From Erpobdella octoculata (taxonomy: Eukaryota; Annelida; Clitellata; Hirudinida; Erpobdellidae), in contig OZ022238.1 of NCBI GenBank assembly GCA_963978895.1, positions 4,390,652 to 4,454,651 on the forward strand: 64,000 bases of DNA, written 5' to 3'. The stretch's first letter is position 1. Each line of letters begins with the position of its first letter. The position numbers and the translations under genes were made by a program. This document shows, piece by piece, positions 26,351 through 35,899 of this stretch. The notes under the pieces are model-generated. The model saw only the letters and a program-made list of their open reading frames with translations. It was not told the origin of the DNA and did no database searches.

Positions 26351-26727
26351 CAAGTTTTTTTCTTAATTTTTATGTTGTTCCTCTGTTTGCTTGTATTTAG
26401 TTACCAAATAAGTTGTTAATAATTTGATTGAATTTAAATTCTAGCAAAAATAAAACATTTAAAATGACACTTTATATGAATTAAAATTATATCGATTTTT
26501 ATAGATCTAATATTTGAGAATTTTGTTTTATAAAACTAAAATGCATGCGCAAAAACTAATATTATTGATGACAATGTTGGGATTTTTTAAATTTTATTAC
26601 CATTCTTATAAACATAACAAAACGACAAGTACCAATTGATTTATTAATTCCTCTGCACTAGTTACCTTCTATTGGTAGAATAGTTGTTTAAAAATAAATG
26701 TATTTTCCTTCTTTTTTTAAATAGTTT
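26351..26727. other. Nothing recognised
   Basis: AT-rich flank. Confidence 0.4.
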
Positions 26728-27050
26728 AATTGATGAAATACTTGAGTTGTTATATTTACTAGTTTGAAATGTTTCCCATAAAAACCAGAATAAATAATGA
26801 ATTCTTTAATCGTTTTACTAGCTCTATTATGTCTTTATAAGGCTTTTATAACTATTTTCACACTTGTTCTACTATATCTTTATGCAATTTTTAATTTTTG
26901 TTAGAAGCACACGAAAAAACATATAAAGATTAAATTTGTTTTTTTCATCTGAATTAAAATTATTTATGTCTGACAGCTTATTGCCTGTTTTTAGTATTGT
27001 TAGTGTTGTTATTGCGCACTATAACAATTTTATCAAATGTGGTTTTTTCT
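26728..27050 (+). pseudogene. 3'-end relic of a DEG/ENaC gene of the 16/32 kb type
   Basis: Starts with TGATGAAATACTTGAGTTGT and CATAAAAACCAGAATAAATA, i.e. the coding end (EVLELLYLLV...KNQNK) of the twin genes. It continues through matching 3'-UTR words: GTCTGACAGCTTA and TTGTTATTGCGCACTATAAC. Only the last few dozen codons plus UTR remain; everything upstream is absent. Confidence 0.75.
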
Positions 27051-27282
27051 TTTAATCATTTGCAACAAAATTTGAAAATTGTTTTTTTGTTTAGTTTTTC
27101 ACATTTGTGTTGTAGCACATAATGTTTTTTTTATCGGTTTACTAGTAGACAAATAACAGCGGATTTTTCGTCGTGATAAAGTTTAACGCTGGAGAAGGTA
27201 TCGTGAAATTTGGTATACCTCAATTAAGAAAACAAGTTAACCATCGGAAGCTCTTGCTAACGTGATCACACTAGGGATCTTT

Positions 27283-27345
27283 GGGATCCATATGGACCCC
27301 ATCATTTTCGTTGGTATTCTTACATTAAGATATGTGTGTTGGGTG
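27283..27345 (+). repeat. Short direct repeat, copy 1
   Basis: CATCATTTTCGTTGGTATT, then CTACATTAAGATATGTGTGTT-like sequence repeated at 27887-27941. The two copies bracket the minus-strand channel relic. Confidence 0.7.
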
Positions 27346-27737
27346 TATAAAGTAATATAGTTATACCTATAAGCAAAACGTTGAAAGAGGGGGCTGATTG
27401 TCTCTCAATTTTTTAGGGGGTGAGGAGGGTTTTGCACCCCACCTTAAATTTTTTTTTGTTTTATTGACATATAACCAGATAATATAGTAGTTTCAAATGT
27501 ATGTAAGCAACTCACAATGACACAAAATAACACAAAAGAAGTTAATTACATAAAACAAATCAACTGTACGTTTAGTGATTTGTAGAGCTAATAAATAATA
27601 ATAATAACGAAAGTTAAAATTGCTGAAAAGTGTTTAAAAATGATAAACACATTTGAAACCAATAATAAAGTAACACATTTGAAAATTTAGTTAATTCTGT
27701 CTTAATTTCCAGCTGAAACTTGCAGATTCTATGCAGA

Positions 27738-27888
27738 TCATTTTTTAAAACAAAGTATCAAGTTTGTCATTATCCCAACCAAAGTAAATAAAAACTCAAC
27801 TATTTCAACAAAAGTCATTACGGTTATTCCCATCCACAAACTGAGACTTCCGCCAACAGTTCCAAGTATTGAATTCCAAGAATAAACC
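27738..27888 (-). pseudogene. Minus-strand DEG/ENaC TM2 and C-tail relic
   Basis: Reading leftwards from 27888: VYSWNSILGTVGGSLSLWMG, then ITVMTFVEIVEFLFTLVGIM, TNLILCFKK and a TGA at 27738-27740. This matches the end of the 1350 gene (VYSWDSMLGIVG-stop-VLSLWMGITIMTFVELIEFL) far better than the 32 kb gene. It keeps the filter GIT and has an intact GG where the first gene has the stop. No further upstream exon is visible on the minus strand, so it is a single-fragment relic or an exon of a gene with introns. Confidence 0.85.
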
Positions 27889-27941
27889 CATATGCACTCC
27901 ATCATTTTCGTTGGTATTTCTACATTAAGATATGTGTGTTA
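27887..27941 (+). repeat. Short direct repeat, copy 2
   Basis: Second copy of the 27283 sequence, starting exactly at the 5' end of the channel relic. Confidence 0.7.
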
Positions 27942-28122
27942 GTAATAATTCTAAATTTGTAAATAATTGAGCAACATTTCTCCAATATTTTTAATTTTTT
28001 ATTACTTAAAAATAGTTTTATTGAATTAAATTTTTTTTTCATATGAATGTTTAAAATTTAATATAATTTTTTTCGAAACTTATTAAAGTTCATTATTTCA
28101 AATTAAATGTTTAATTATATTT

Positions 28123-28310
28123 ATACTAGCGGGGTACCCGGCGTGGCCCGGAGATTTTAGAGGTTTTACTATTGTTTTTTTCTCGCTCCCGTTTCCTTTC
28201 CCGTCTGTTTTCCAGGTCCCTGGTCGCTTTCCATCTCTCTGTCGCTTTCCCGCTCTCGGTCCTTTTCCAGCTTCCTGTCACTTTCCCGCGCTCGGTCGCC
28301 AAATGAACCG
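28123..28310 (+). mobile_element. Family A 5'-end fragment
   Basis: TACTAGCGGGGTACCCGGCG, then GTGGCCCGGAGATTTTAGAG and the CTCCCGTTTCC...GCTTTCCCGC tract. Confidence 0.7.
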
Positions 28311-28314
28311 ACCA

Positions 28315-28535
28315 TACACAAAGTGGCTTAAATTAAGCCACTGGCTTAACTGTAACGCAAAATGACTTTTTTTGGCTCAAAGTAGCCAATAAATATAAAA
28401 AATTGGCTCAAATGAGACGATAAAAGACAGAATTATTTATTGGCTCATTTCATCCAACGCATGACCTACTCTGGCTCATTCTGGATTTTATTGGATTAAT
28501 ATGAGCCAAATGCTGGCTCAAATACTGGCTACTTT
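28315..28535. repeat. Cluster of TGGCTCA / TGAGCCA words
   Basis: About ten copies of TGGCT(C/T)A or its complement in 220 bases, including a short palindrome GTGGCTTAAATTAAGCCAC at 28331. The pattern is typical of subterminal repeats of a small DNA transposon; no terminal repeats could be assigned. Confidence 0.65.
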
Positions 28536-28539
28536 TTTT

Positions 28540-28790
28540 CTAGTGATAGAGAGTATCAGAATCACTATCACTCAATAATGTGTCACTTATATTAGAAACA
28601 CTTGCTCCCTCATTGTCACCGTGCAAATTGTCAACATCTTGGTGCATACTCACTGTGTAGCTCTCATCATCAGAGTCGTTATCTTCAGTTGATGAAAGAG
28701 CGTCAGCACTGGCATCATCTCCATCGTTTTCAAATATTAGTTTTATAAATTTTTTTCTGTGGTATAGCTTCTCTGTTTGCGTTCGGCCAT
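28540..28790 (-). pseudogene. Acidic, Ser/Asp-rich ORF with single-base frameshift
   Basis: From ATG at 28790 the minus strand reads MAERKQRSYTTEK. A run of seven A (28750-28756) then puts it out of frame with a clean acidic stretch: FIKLIFENDGDDASADALSS followed by TEDNDSDDESYTV and SNISDTLLSDSDSDTLYH, stopping at 28540. One base would reconcile the frames. Acidic N-terminal tails of this kind occur in some DNA-transposon transposases and in chromatin proteins; I do not recognise the family. The adjacent TGGCTCA cluster suggests a transposon. A sequencing error in the homopolymer is an alternative. Confidence 0.45.
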
Positions 28791-29265
28791 TTTATACACT
28801 GTGAAATGAAATTAATTCATGCCCATGACACACTTTGCCGGTTTTTTCATTCAGCAGCGGAGTTACGTAAACGAAAACTCTAATATAACTTCTCACACGT
28901 TTATGTATTTATCACTTTTATATTTCAATCATTTTCATAACGAAAACTCTAAAATAACTTCAAGCGTATTATAATGACAAAGCAGCGGCAAGTTGTGTTT
29001 AAATTACCATTTATATTTAGCATAACGTACTTCGTAGACCACTAAATGAATTTCCGAGGCTTTGTGAAATCCGCTTTTTTACCTAATTATCATATAGTGA
29101 ACTTTTTATTATGTCATAAAGACAGAGATTTTCTTTGAAGAGAATGATCAAATATCAATTGAAGCACTTTCTCAACGTTATACTTCATCGTAATTTCTAT
29201 TATTCAAATAATTATCAAGCAACAAATTGACATACATATGGCCAAAATCACTATACAACCATTAT
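28791..29265. other. Mostly nothing; short internal duplication
   Basis: ACGAAAACTCTAATATAACT (about 28872) recurs as CGAAAACTCTAAAATAACTT (about 28940). No coding signal. Confidence 0.4.
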
Positions 29266-29480
29266 ATTAACATTGGGGTTCAAATGGACTCCAGGATCCT
29301 CGATGTATAATTAACGAATATATCGATGTTGGGCAAAGACAAATTATAAAAAAAATTCTATGATGAATACTTCTTATAGACGTGCATAAAGTAATAAAAT
29401 TTTGTGGGGGTATCGTTGCAATACGGATTTGGACCCCAAGAGCCCCCAGGGTTAATGCCTCAATTTTCGAATACAAATTG
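29266..29480 (+). repeat. Possible relative of the 27283 repeat
   Basis: GGGGTTCAAATGGACTCCAG...ATAAAGTAATAAAATTTTGT resembles the order GGATCCATATGGACCCC...ATAAAGTAATATAGTT near 27285-27365. Weak similarity. An 86-codon minus frame here shows no domain. Confidence 0.3.
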
Positions 29481-29886
29481 AGGAACCAGTTCAAAAATAA
29501 AAAATAAAAAACACATACAGCTAACACTAGTTAACTCCTGGACACACTCAGCCTGAGCAATGCCTATAAACTCTTTCCGTGTTGTTGATATTGAAATTTG
29601 TTGTGCAAACATGCATTGAAACAAACCAAATAATTGTATTTTATCGATTTTTTGTGAAACTCGTTGATTGTTAAAAATATGGTTTTTATGGTTGTGTATA
29701 TTTTATTCTGTTGAGTAGAAGCTTTAAACAAATTCTTTGTTGTTATTGTTGTCATGACGATGAGAAAACAAACATTTAAAATATTGTTCACAAATATCTC
29801 ATTGAGAAGCTACAAAGCTTCTATAATTAATAATTGCAAAACTAAATCTTACATCACTCTCTCTCTTTCCATTTAACTATTTACCC
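29481..29886. other. Nothing recognised
   Basis: AT-rich spacer before the TCCG satellite. Confidence 0.4.
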
Positions 29887-31585
29887 ATGTATCCATCCCT
29901 GTCCTCTCGTCGGTCTGTCTCTCCGTCAAACAGTCAGTCCGTCCGTCTTTTCATCGTCCGTCCGTCACTTCGTCCATCTGCTCCTCCGTCCGTCCGTCCG
30001 TCCTTCCGTCCTTCCGTCCGTCCGTCACTTCGTCCATCTGCTCCTCCGTCCGTCCGTCCGTCCTTCCGTCCTTCCGTCCGTCCGTCCGTCCTTCCGTCCG
30101 CCCGTCACTTCGTCCATCTGCTCCTCCGTCCGTCCGTCCGTCCTTCCGTCCTTCCGTCCGTCCGGCCGTCCGTCCTTCCGTCCGACGGTCCGTCCGTCCG
30201 TCCTTCCGTCTGTCCGTCCGTCCTTCCGTCCGTCCGTCCGTCCGTCCTTCCGTCCGTCCTTCCGTCCGTCCGTCCGTCCTTCCGTCCGTCCGTCCGTCCG
30301 TCCGTCCGTCCTTCCGTCCGTCCGTCCGTCCGTCCTTCCGTCCGTCCGTCCGTCCTTCCGTCCGTCCGTCCGTCCTTCCGTCCGTCCGTCCTTCCGTCCG
30401 TCCGTCCGCCCGTCACTTCGTCCATCTGCTCCTCCGTCCGTCCGTCCGTCCTTCCGTCCTTCCGTCCTTCCGTCTGTCCGTCCGTCCGTCCGTCCGTCCT
30501 TCCGTCCGTCCTTCCGTCCGTCCGTCCGTCCGTCTTTCCGTCCTTTCGTCCGTCCGTCCGTCCGTCCGTCCGTCCTTCCGTCCGTCCTTCCGTCCTTCCG
30601 TCCTTCCGTCCGTCCGTCCGTCCGTCCGTCCTTCCGTCCGACGGTCCGTCCGTCCGTCCTTCCGTCCGTCCGTCCGTCCTTCCGTCCTTCCGTCCGTCCG
30701 TCTTTCCGTCCGTCCGTCCGTCCTTCCGTCCGTCCGTCCGACGGTCCGTCCGTCCGTCCTTCCGTCCGTCCGTCCGTCCGTCCGTCCTTCCGTCCTTCCG
30801 TCCGTCCTTCCGTCCTTCGTCTGTCCGTCCTTCATCCGTCCGTCCGTCCTTCCGTCCGTCCTTCCGTTCGTCCGTCCGTCCTTCCGTCCGTCCGTCCTTC
30901 CTTCCGTCCGTCCTTCCGTCCGTCCGTCCTTCCGTCCGTCCGTCCGTCCGTCCGTCCTTCCGTCCGTCCGTCCGTCCGTCCGTCCGTCCTTCCGTCCGTC
31001 CGTCCGTCCGTCCGTCCTTCCGTCCTTCCGTCCGTCCGTCCTTCCGTCCTTCCGTCCTTCCGTCCGTCCGTCCTTCCGTCCGTCCGTCCGTCCGTCCTTC
31101 CGTCCTTCCGTCCGTCCTTCCGTCCTTCGTCTGTCCGTCCTTCATCCGTCCGTCCGTCCTTCCGTCCGTCCTTCCGTTCGTCCGTCCGTCCTTCCGTCCG
31201 TCCGTCCGTCCGTCCGTCCGTCCGTCCTTCCGTCCGTCCGTCCGTCCGTCCTTCCGTCCGTCCGTCCGTCCGTCCGTCCTTCCGTCCTTCCGTCCGTCCG
31301 TCCTTCCGTCCTTCCGTCCTTCCGTCCTTCCGTCCTTCCGTCCGTCCGTCCTTCCGTCCTTCCGTCCTTCCGTCCTTCCGTCCGTCCGTCCTTCCGTCCT
31401 TCCGTCCGTCCGTCTTTCCGTCCGTCCTTCCGTCCGTCCCTCCGTCCTTCGTCCGTCCGTCCTTCCGTCCATCCGTCCATCCGTTCTTCCGTCCGTCCGT
31501 CCGTCCTTTCGTCCGTCCTTTCGTCCGTCCGTCCGTCCTTCCGTCCGTCCGTCCTTCCATCCATCCATCCATCCATCCATCCATT
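29887..31585. repeat. 1.7-kb TCCG/TCCT tetranucleotide satellite
   Basis: Continuous TCCG units interspersed with TCCT, with higher-order blocks: the CACTTCGTCCATCTGCTCC phrase recurs at about 29967, 30027, 30105 and 30415, and a GTCTGTCCGTCCTTCATCC phrase at 30820 and 31128. No tetranucleotide phase contains a stop on either strand, so long open frames arise automatically (repeating SVRP on plus, DGRT on minus). These are not evidence for a protein. The start and end are degenerate (TCCA units at 31555-31582). Confidence 0.97.
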
Positions 31586-32110
31586 CAGAGACGTTGGGAC
31601 TTCATTTTATGTTTATATGACTGAGTTTGAGAGTTTGTTTAAAATAAACGTCGCATACTTCTATATTTTCCTTAACTATTTAAGATATATAGTCGAGGGC
31701 ACTTTATATATCTTAAATAGATATTTTGTTTAAACTTTCATAAGATTTGTTTTAAGACTTTGTAAACAATTTTCGCTGTTATCATCGTCATGTTCACGTC
31801 GTTATGACAGCAAACACATTAAATTTTTCCAAGGCATCTATTTAATTGCGTGAAACAATCAATATATTCAACAACAAAACAAAACTAAATCAAATGAAAG
31901 TTTTGTTAAAATGCAGTGTTGCTCGACAAGTTTAAACAACAGCGATTGGGCTGATGTATTATATTCGAACAACCTGTTGTACGTACCAAGCCAAAACATG
32001 TAAAGAACTAACTTTGACGAAACAAATTATAAGAAGGTTTCGACTACTTGTAACATGAGCTTTGATTGTGTTTAACATATAAACAATCCTGAAATTATAC
32101 ATTGTTAAAA
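31586..32110. other. AT-rich spacer
   Basis: Contains a short imperfect inverted repeat around ATTTAAGATATATAG/TATATATCTTAAATA (31677-31720). No gene. Confidence 0.45.
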
Positions 32111-32179
32111 ATGAAACGCGTAAAAGAAGAATTTGTTAAATTTTGTGAAAATGTTTCGGTTCGAGGCATATCAACGCTT
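32111..32179 (+). pseudogene. DEG/ENaC N-terminal relic cut at a duplication breakpoint
   Basis: ATG-initiated MKRVKEEFVKFCENVSVRGI followed by STL. It parallels the N-terminus of the 1350 gene (MERLKKESVNFLENISVRGV), including Arg-Gly, but is not the 32308 gene. Similarity ends at about 32180-32190, exactly where sequence shared with 16530 onward begins. It appears to be a third paralog truncated by arrival of the duplicated unit. Confidence 0.75.
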
Positions 32180-32307
32180 ATTATATTTATTTATAGAAAC
32201 TGTTTTCAATTTTTTTATGCCAACAACTGAGAGAGAAAACCGACGACATTGGATTACTTGATCAAAATAGATTTTAGGTTGATGAAAACAGTTTTTGTTC
32301 AACATTA

Positions 32308-33858
32308 ATGACTAGAGTGAAAATGTTAAAATTTAAAAATGAATTCAAAACGTTTGCAGAGAATACGACAATACGTGGAGTTCCAAAAATTCCTAAAAGC
32401 AAAGATCCGTTACTGAAAGTCTTGTGGTTGTTATTTGTCATTGCATGTTCTGTTGTTCTGGTTTTTCTGCTTTACCAGCTTTTTAGTAAATTTTACCAAT
32501 GGCCAGTTACTACAACATTCAGCAAATCTGTTGATAAACAAATTATTTTTCCGGATGTTACGTTTTGCAATAATAATCCATTTGTTAGTGGATATCCAAT
32601 AAATTTTACTTTGTCAGATTATTTAAAAGAAGTTGATGCAATATCGTCAAAAGCAAACAAAACGACAGCTGAAAAAAATCAGTTGTGGGAATCAGTTTTT
32701 GAAACCTGGAAATCCGTAGGTGGATTTATTGGTAGCTTACCCAGAGAAGCAACTCACATTGAAGATTGTCCAAATTTCATCTCTGAGTGTTATTTATACG
32801 GCAAAGGGTGGAAAGCAGCTTCTCAATGCTCAGATAATTTTATTGAAAAATGGAATGCAGAATATTTTGTTTGCTCAACAATTAGAACTAGTAAACTTTA
32901 TAGAAAAAACTTGCAGTTTATTCGTGGAATGACTCTTATTTTAAATATCGGAAAACCAATGAATGAACAATTGTTATTCCAGCAATCTCTCAGATATTCT
33001 CAAGCAGAAGGAGTTAGAATGACAATACATCCGTCAGGAACTTCTCCTGACATGAGAAGCGGAGTAACCCTTACACCAGGAACTGAAAACCTGATAAAAG
33101 TAACCCAAACTAATATTGATAGATTGGACAAACCATACAATAAAATGGGTTGTACTCATCAAAACAATGTAGCTATTCATGAAACTGAAACCTATTCTAA
33201 GAAAATGTGTATCGAGTTCTATAACCAATTAAATGTCTACAACAAGTGTTCGTGCATTTCGGATGCTTACGCGGTACCTGACAATTTATCCATGATACCT
33301 TTTTGCGGTTACTTGTTTCAGATTTTCAATAAATCAGTTTTCAATTTTTCAAAGGTTATCAATGATTTATTTTGTGTTGTAAGTATTGCGAATGAAATGT
33401 TCAACGATAAATGCCCTTCTCCATGTAATGATATTGAATATAAAATTGAGTCCGTATCATCTCCATGGCCATCTTCTTATATTCAATTGAATTTGTATGA
33501 ACAATATTTTACACCATGTATTAGCCGTTTCCTTGAAGTAAAGAAACGCTACGAATCTTACGATTATTTTATACATTTACACGGTAATAAAAGTTTGGAA
33601 AACGATACGGCTAAAATTTACACAATATCTGATTTGAAAGAAATACAACAATCTTTATTATATGTGAAATTAGTCATGGAAGACGATTTTCCATATTATC
33701 AGGTTGAAAAACCTTTGTATTCTCTGGATGTTATGGTTAGTCTTGTAGGTGGCATGCTCAGTCTCTGGTTGGGAATTTCAATTATGACTATTGCTGAAGT
33801 ACTTGAGTTGTTGTATTTCCTAGTTAAAAGTTGTTTTCATAAAAACCAAAACAAATAA
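32308..33858 (+). CDS. DEG/ENaC-family cation channel subunit, intact
   Basis: A complete single-exon 516-residue membrane channel subunit of the degenerin/ENaC/ASIC superfamily; subunits of this family assemble as trimers in the plasma membrane. Visible: cytosolic N-terminus with Arg-Gly at 23-24 (family norm His-Gly); TM1 about 38-60; FPDVTFCN 81-88; extracellular domain with PGTE 257-260, YSKKMC 296-301, CSC 314-316 and CPSPCNDIEY 369-378; TM2 about 475-508 with GGMLSLWLGISIMTIAEVLE and selectivity motif GIS 489-491; and a short basic tail ending KNQNK. Length matches the family (about 450-700). Where the first gene has CxxxC (CKAKC), this one has CIEFY, so one usually disulfide-bonded cysteine is missing. 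The start is the first ATG of the conserved block, shared with the 16.6 kb copy. Closest in general style to cnidarian peptide-gated channels; ligand and ion are not shown by sequence. Confidence 0.92.
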   Translation: MTRVKMLKFKNEFKTFAENTTIRGVPKIPKSKDPLLKVLWLLFVIACSVVLVFLLYQLFSKFYQWPVTTTFSKSVDKQIIFPDVTFCNNNPFVSGYPINFTLSDYLKEVDAISSKANKTTAEKNQLWESVFETWKSVGGFIGSLPREATHIEDCPNFISECYLYGKGWKAASQCSDNFIEKWNAEYFVCSTIRTSKLYRKNLQFIRGMTLILNIGKPMNEQLLFQQSLRYSQAEGVRMTIHPSGTSPDMRSGVTLTPGTENLIKVTQTNIDRLDKPYNKMGCTHQNNVAIHETETYSKKMCIEFYNQLNVYNKCSCISDAYAVPDNLSMIPFCGYLFQIFNKSVFNFSKVINDLFCVVSIANEMFNDKCPSPCNDIEYKIESVSSPWPSSYIQLNLYEQYFTPCISRFLEVKKRYESYDYFIHLHGNKSLENDTAKIYTISDLKEIQQSLLYVKLVMEDDFPYYQVEKPLYSLDVMVSLVGGMLSLWLGISIMTIAEVLELLYFLVKSCFHKNQNK

Positions 33859-34009
33859 TGAATTCTTGAAATGTGTTCTCTACTATTTGCGCACTATAAC
33901 AATTTATGGTTTTACATTTTCATCGAATTTATCTACAGCTGTTTTTGCTCTTTGGGATGATTATTCTTTAAATGTTAAATGATTTTGAAGATTTTTTTCA
34001 TACCTACTT

Positions 34010-34015
34010 AATAAA
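34010..34015 (+). promoter_or_regulatory. Candidate polyadenylation signal
   Basis: AATAAA about 150 bases after the stop of the intact channel gene, at a position conserved with 18479. Confidence 0.45.
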
Positions 34016-34165
34016 CTTAGTTGTACTGTTTTTCAATTTTTTCTTTATGCATTAAAAACAGTTTTTTTCATTGAATGCATCTGACTAAATATATGTGATG
34101 TTGTTGTTTTTGAAAGATACATTTCATGTAATTGCTTGCATTAGTTATAGCTTTTCTCACGCAAA

Positions 34166-34558
34166 AGAAAGATTCCTTGGAGGATTTTTTGTATTTTTGT
34201 AATTTATGAGAAACTCTAAGTTTTTTTTATCTTTTTAAAGTCATTGTTATGACTTAATTTTTACTGTCACATAAATTAAATTTGTGGCTCACATTAATTA
34301 AATTAGCTTTTGCAAAACAATTTTAAAAAATGTTCTCCATTAAGAAAATTAGTATTTAGAACTATACACACAAACATATAAACAATTAAAATCACAAAAT
34401 TTATTTTTGAAATTATTAAAAAATAGAGTGCTAAGCATGAAGAAAGAGAAAAAAGAAAATAGAAAAAAGAAAAAAAGAAAAAAAGAAAAAAGAGAAAAGA
34501 GTTAATTGAGATAATATAATAAACAAGTATAAACGTATTTAAACAACTGAGAATGAAA
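34166..34558. other. AT-rich spacer with purine tract
   Basis: A GA/AAAAG-rich tract at 34436-34502; no gene. Confidence 0.45.
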
Positions 34559-34715
34559 GGCACTGGTAGAACAGAGGTTCGATCATCACCAACGTCACCA
34601 GCTTATTAACTCACGTAAGCAAGGTTTTTTTAATCTCACTGCTAAAGGATGCGTATAAATGGCTGCCTTTGGAAAGATCTTTTATTTGTTTATTTGTATT
34701 TGTAAAGCGACACAT
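34559..34715 (+). mobile_element. tRNA-derived SINE, truncated copy
   Basis: GGCACTGGTAGAACAG joined directly to AGGTTCGATCATCACC (B-box-like), then AACGTCACCAGC, CTCACGTAAGCAAGG and GCGTATAAATGGCTGCCT. The same blocks occur in reverse at 50188-50403. The middle of the tRNA-like head is deleted. Confidence 0.7.
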
Positions 34716-34849
34716 AGGAAAACGCCACAGAGGCGCTGGAGAGAAATGTCAGCAAATTCAGAAGTAGAAACCAATACATAAATAGTAATAACAAGTAATT
34801 CGTTATAGATTTGCAGAAGTTTCCCGAAGGAAGAGAGATAAGCTGCTGT

Positions 34850-35110
34850 CCTTGCTTGTGAAAGTAGTTTGTTCCAGATGGTCGGAGCTGCGTGTCATCA
34901 AATGTTTGGTTATCACATTAAAATGATTAGCTTTTTTTTTTATTTCATAAAATTACTAGCGTTTGTGTGTGTTGTTTTAATGTCAAATAAAAAGTCCTTA
35001 AAGAGTATGTTAATTTTCATTCGATTTTTCATACAAAAACAACCACAAGTTTTCTGGAAACGAGAAGGCAACATAAACATTAAACGACGAGATTCCGTCA
35101 CAGGTAATTT
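34850..35110 (+). repeat. Relative of the 5.2 kb sequence with signal-peptide-like frame
   Basis: ATG at 34921 opens MISFFFYFIKLLAFVCVVLM, a hydrophobic leader, then a basic stretch (WKREGNINIKRRDSVTG) ending at CACAG/GTAATT (35098-35107), a good splice-donor context. It aligns with 5218-5390. It could be a first exon of a secreted protein or a transposon leader. Unrecognised. Confidence 0.4.
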
Positions 35111-35505
35111 ATTCATTTTTAACATCATTACTCATTTTAAATTGTTGTTTATGAATATGTTGTTTACGGAGCTGAAACCAGTGCAGCCAAATTTCAACTT
35201 CATGAGCGCTAAAATGCACGAGATACAATACAATGTAATAATCAAGAGGAAGAACTTATCGTTTGCGATCTGGCCATAAAAAACAACTTGATACATTATA
35301 AACATCTTTACAAGAAACGAAAAAAACAAGAAAGTTAGCTTAATAGATTTTTAAACGTATCATAATATGTTTCGACGTGGTCAGGACAGGACAACCTCAT
35401 TCAACAATGTCGTGAGCTTTGCAAACAATTCATTGTCGACATTGTACCTGAAGATAGAGAGTGCGATGGAAAAGCTGCTGTCCATAAAATATTGGGCGCA
35501 TAAAA

Positions 35506-35899
35506 TTGCCGACTGATTTCTGTGCATTTCCTAATTTGCTAAGGTATCTCACTGACCACATATTTTTTTATGTAAACACTCGCAGAAAGAGTCATTTTGG
35601 CAACAAAAAATGTACATGTCAACGATTTAAAGTTAATGATACAATACTTGTTGCCAAGCCGTTTGTTGTCATATAAAATAGATTGGTCAATACAGTTTGC
35701 GATGCCACCAAAAGCTGTAAATTATCCAACAGAGTTTTTGACCTTATTGGCTTTGCCTGGCATGTTACCACACCATCTACAACTGAAAGTTGGATTTCCG
35801 GTTATTTTACTTCGGAATTTGAATCCACCACAGCTGTGCAATCACACGCAATTAGTTATTAAGAAATTGATGAAAAGCATTGTCAAGCTAACATTTTGA
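35506..35899 (+). pseudogene. Helitron PIF1-type helicase C-terminal relic
   Basis: In one frame LPTDFCAFPNLLRYLTDHI, then shifted, ERVILATKNVHVND (from about 35586), AVNYPTEFLTLLALPGMLPH, HLQLKVGFPVILLRNLNPPQ and LCNHTQLVIKKL. These reproduce the end of Helitron Rep/helicase proteins (ERaILa.kN..v..lN, YP.EFLN.l..sG.P.H.L.LK.GaPimLLRNlnp..GlcNGTRl.v). At least one frameshift and loss of the upstream helicase motifs mark it as dead. Helitrons transpose by rolling circle; no CTRR/hairpin end was identified nearby. Confidence 0.85.

Larger units (their letters stand above)
32187..34165 (+). repeat. Segmental duplication containing the intact channel gene
   Basis: Homologous to 16530-18620 in 5' flank, coding region and 3' flank. 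It ends at TTTCTCACGCAAAA in both. Relative to the other copy it lacks about 170 bases of 3' flank after ATGAATTCTTGAAATG and has 38 more coding bases. Confidence 0.9.

Noticed and set aside
29887..31620. 577-residue SVRP-repeat protein on plus and 491-residue DGRT-repeat protein on minus
   Set aside because: TCCG/TCCT tetranucleotides contain no stop in any phase of either strand, so the open frames are automatic. There is no promoter, no non-repetitive domain and no conserved start.
34869..35279. 136-residue secreted protein as a single ORF
   Set aside because: After about 60 residues the frame turns into unstructured AT-rich translation, and a good donor site interrupts it; treated only as a possible first exon.
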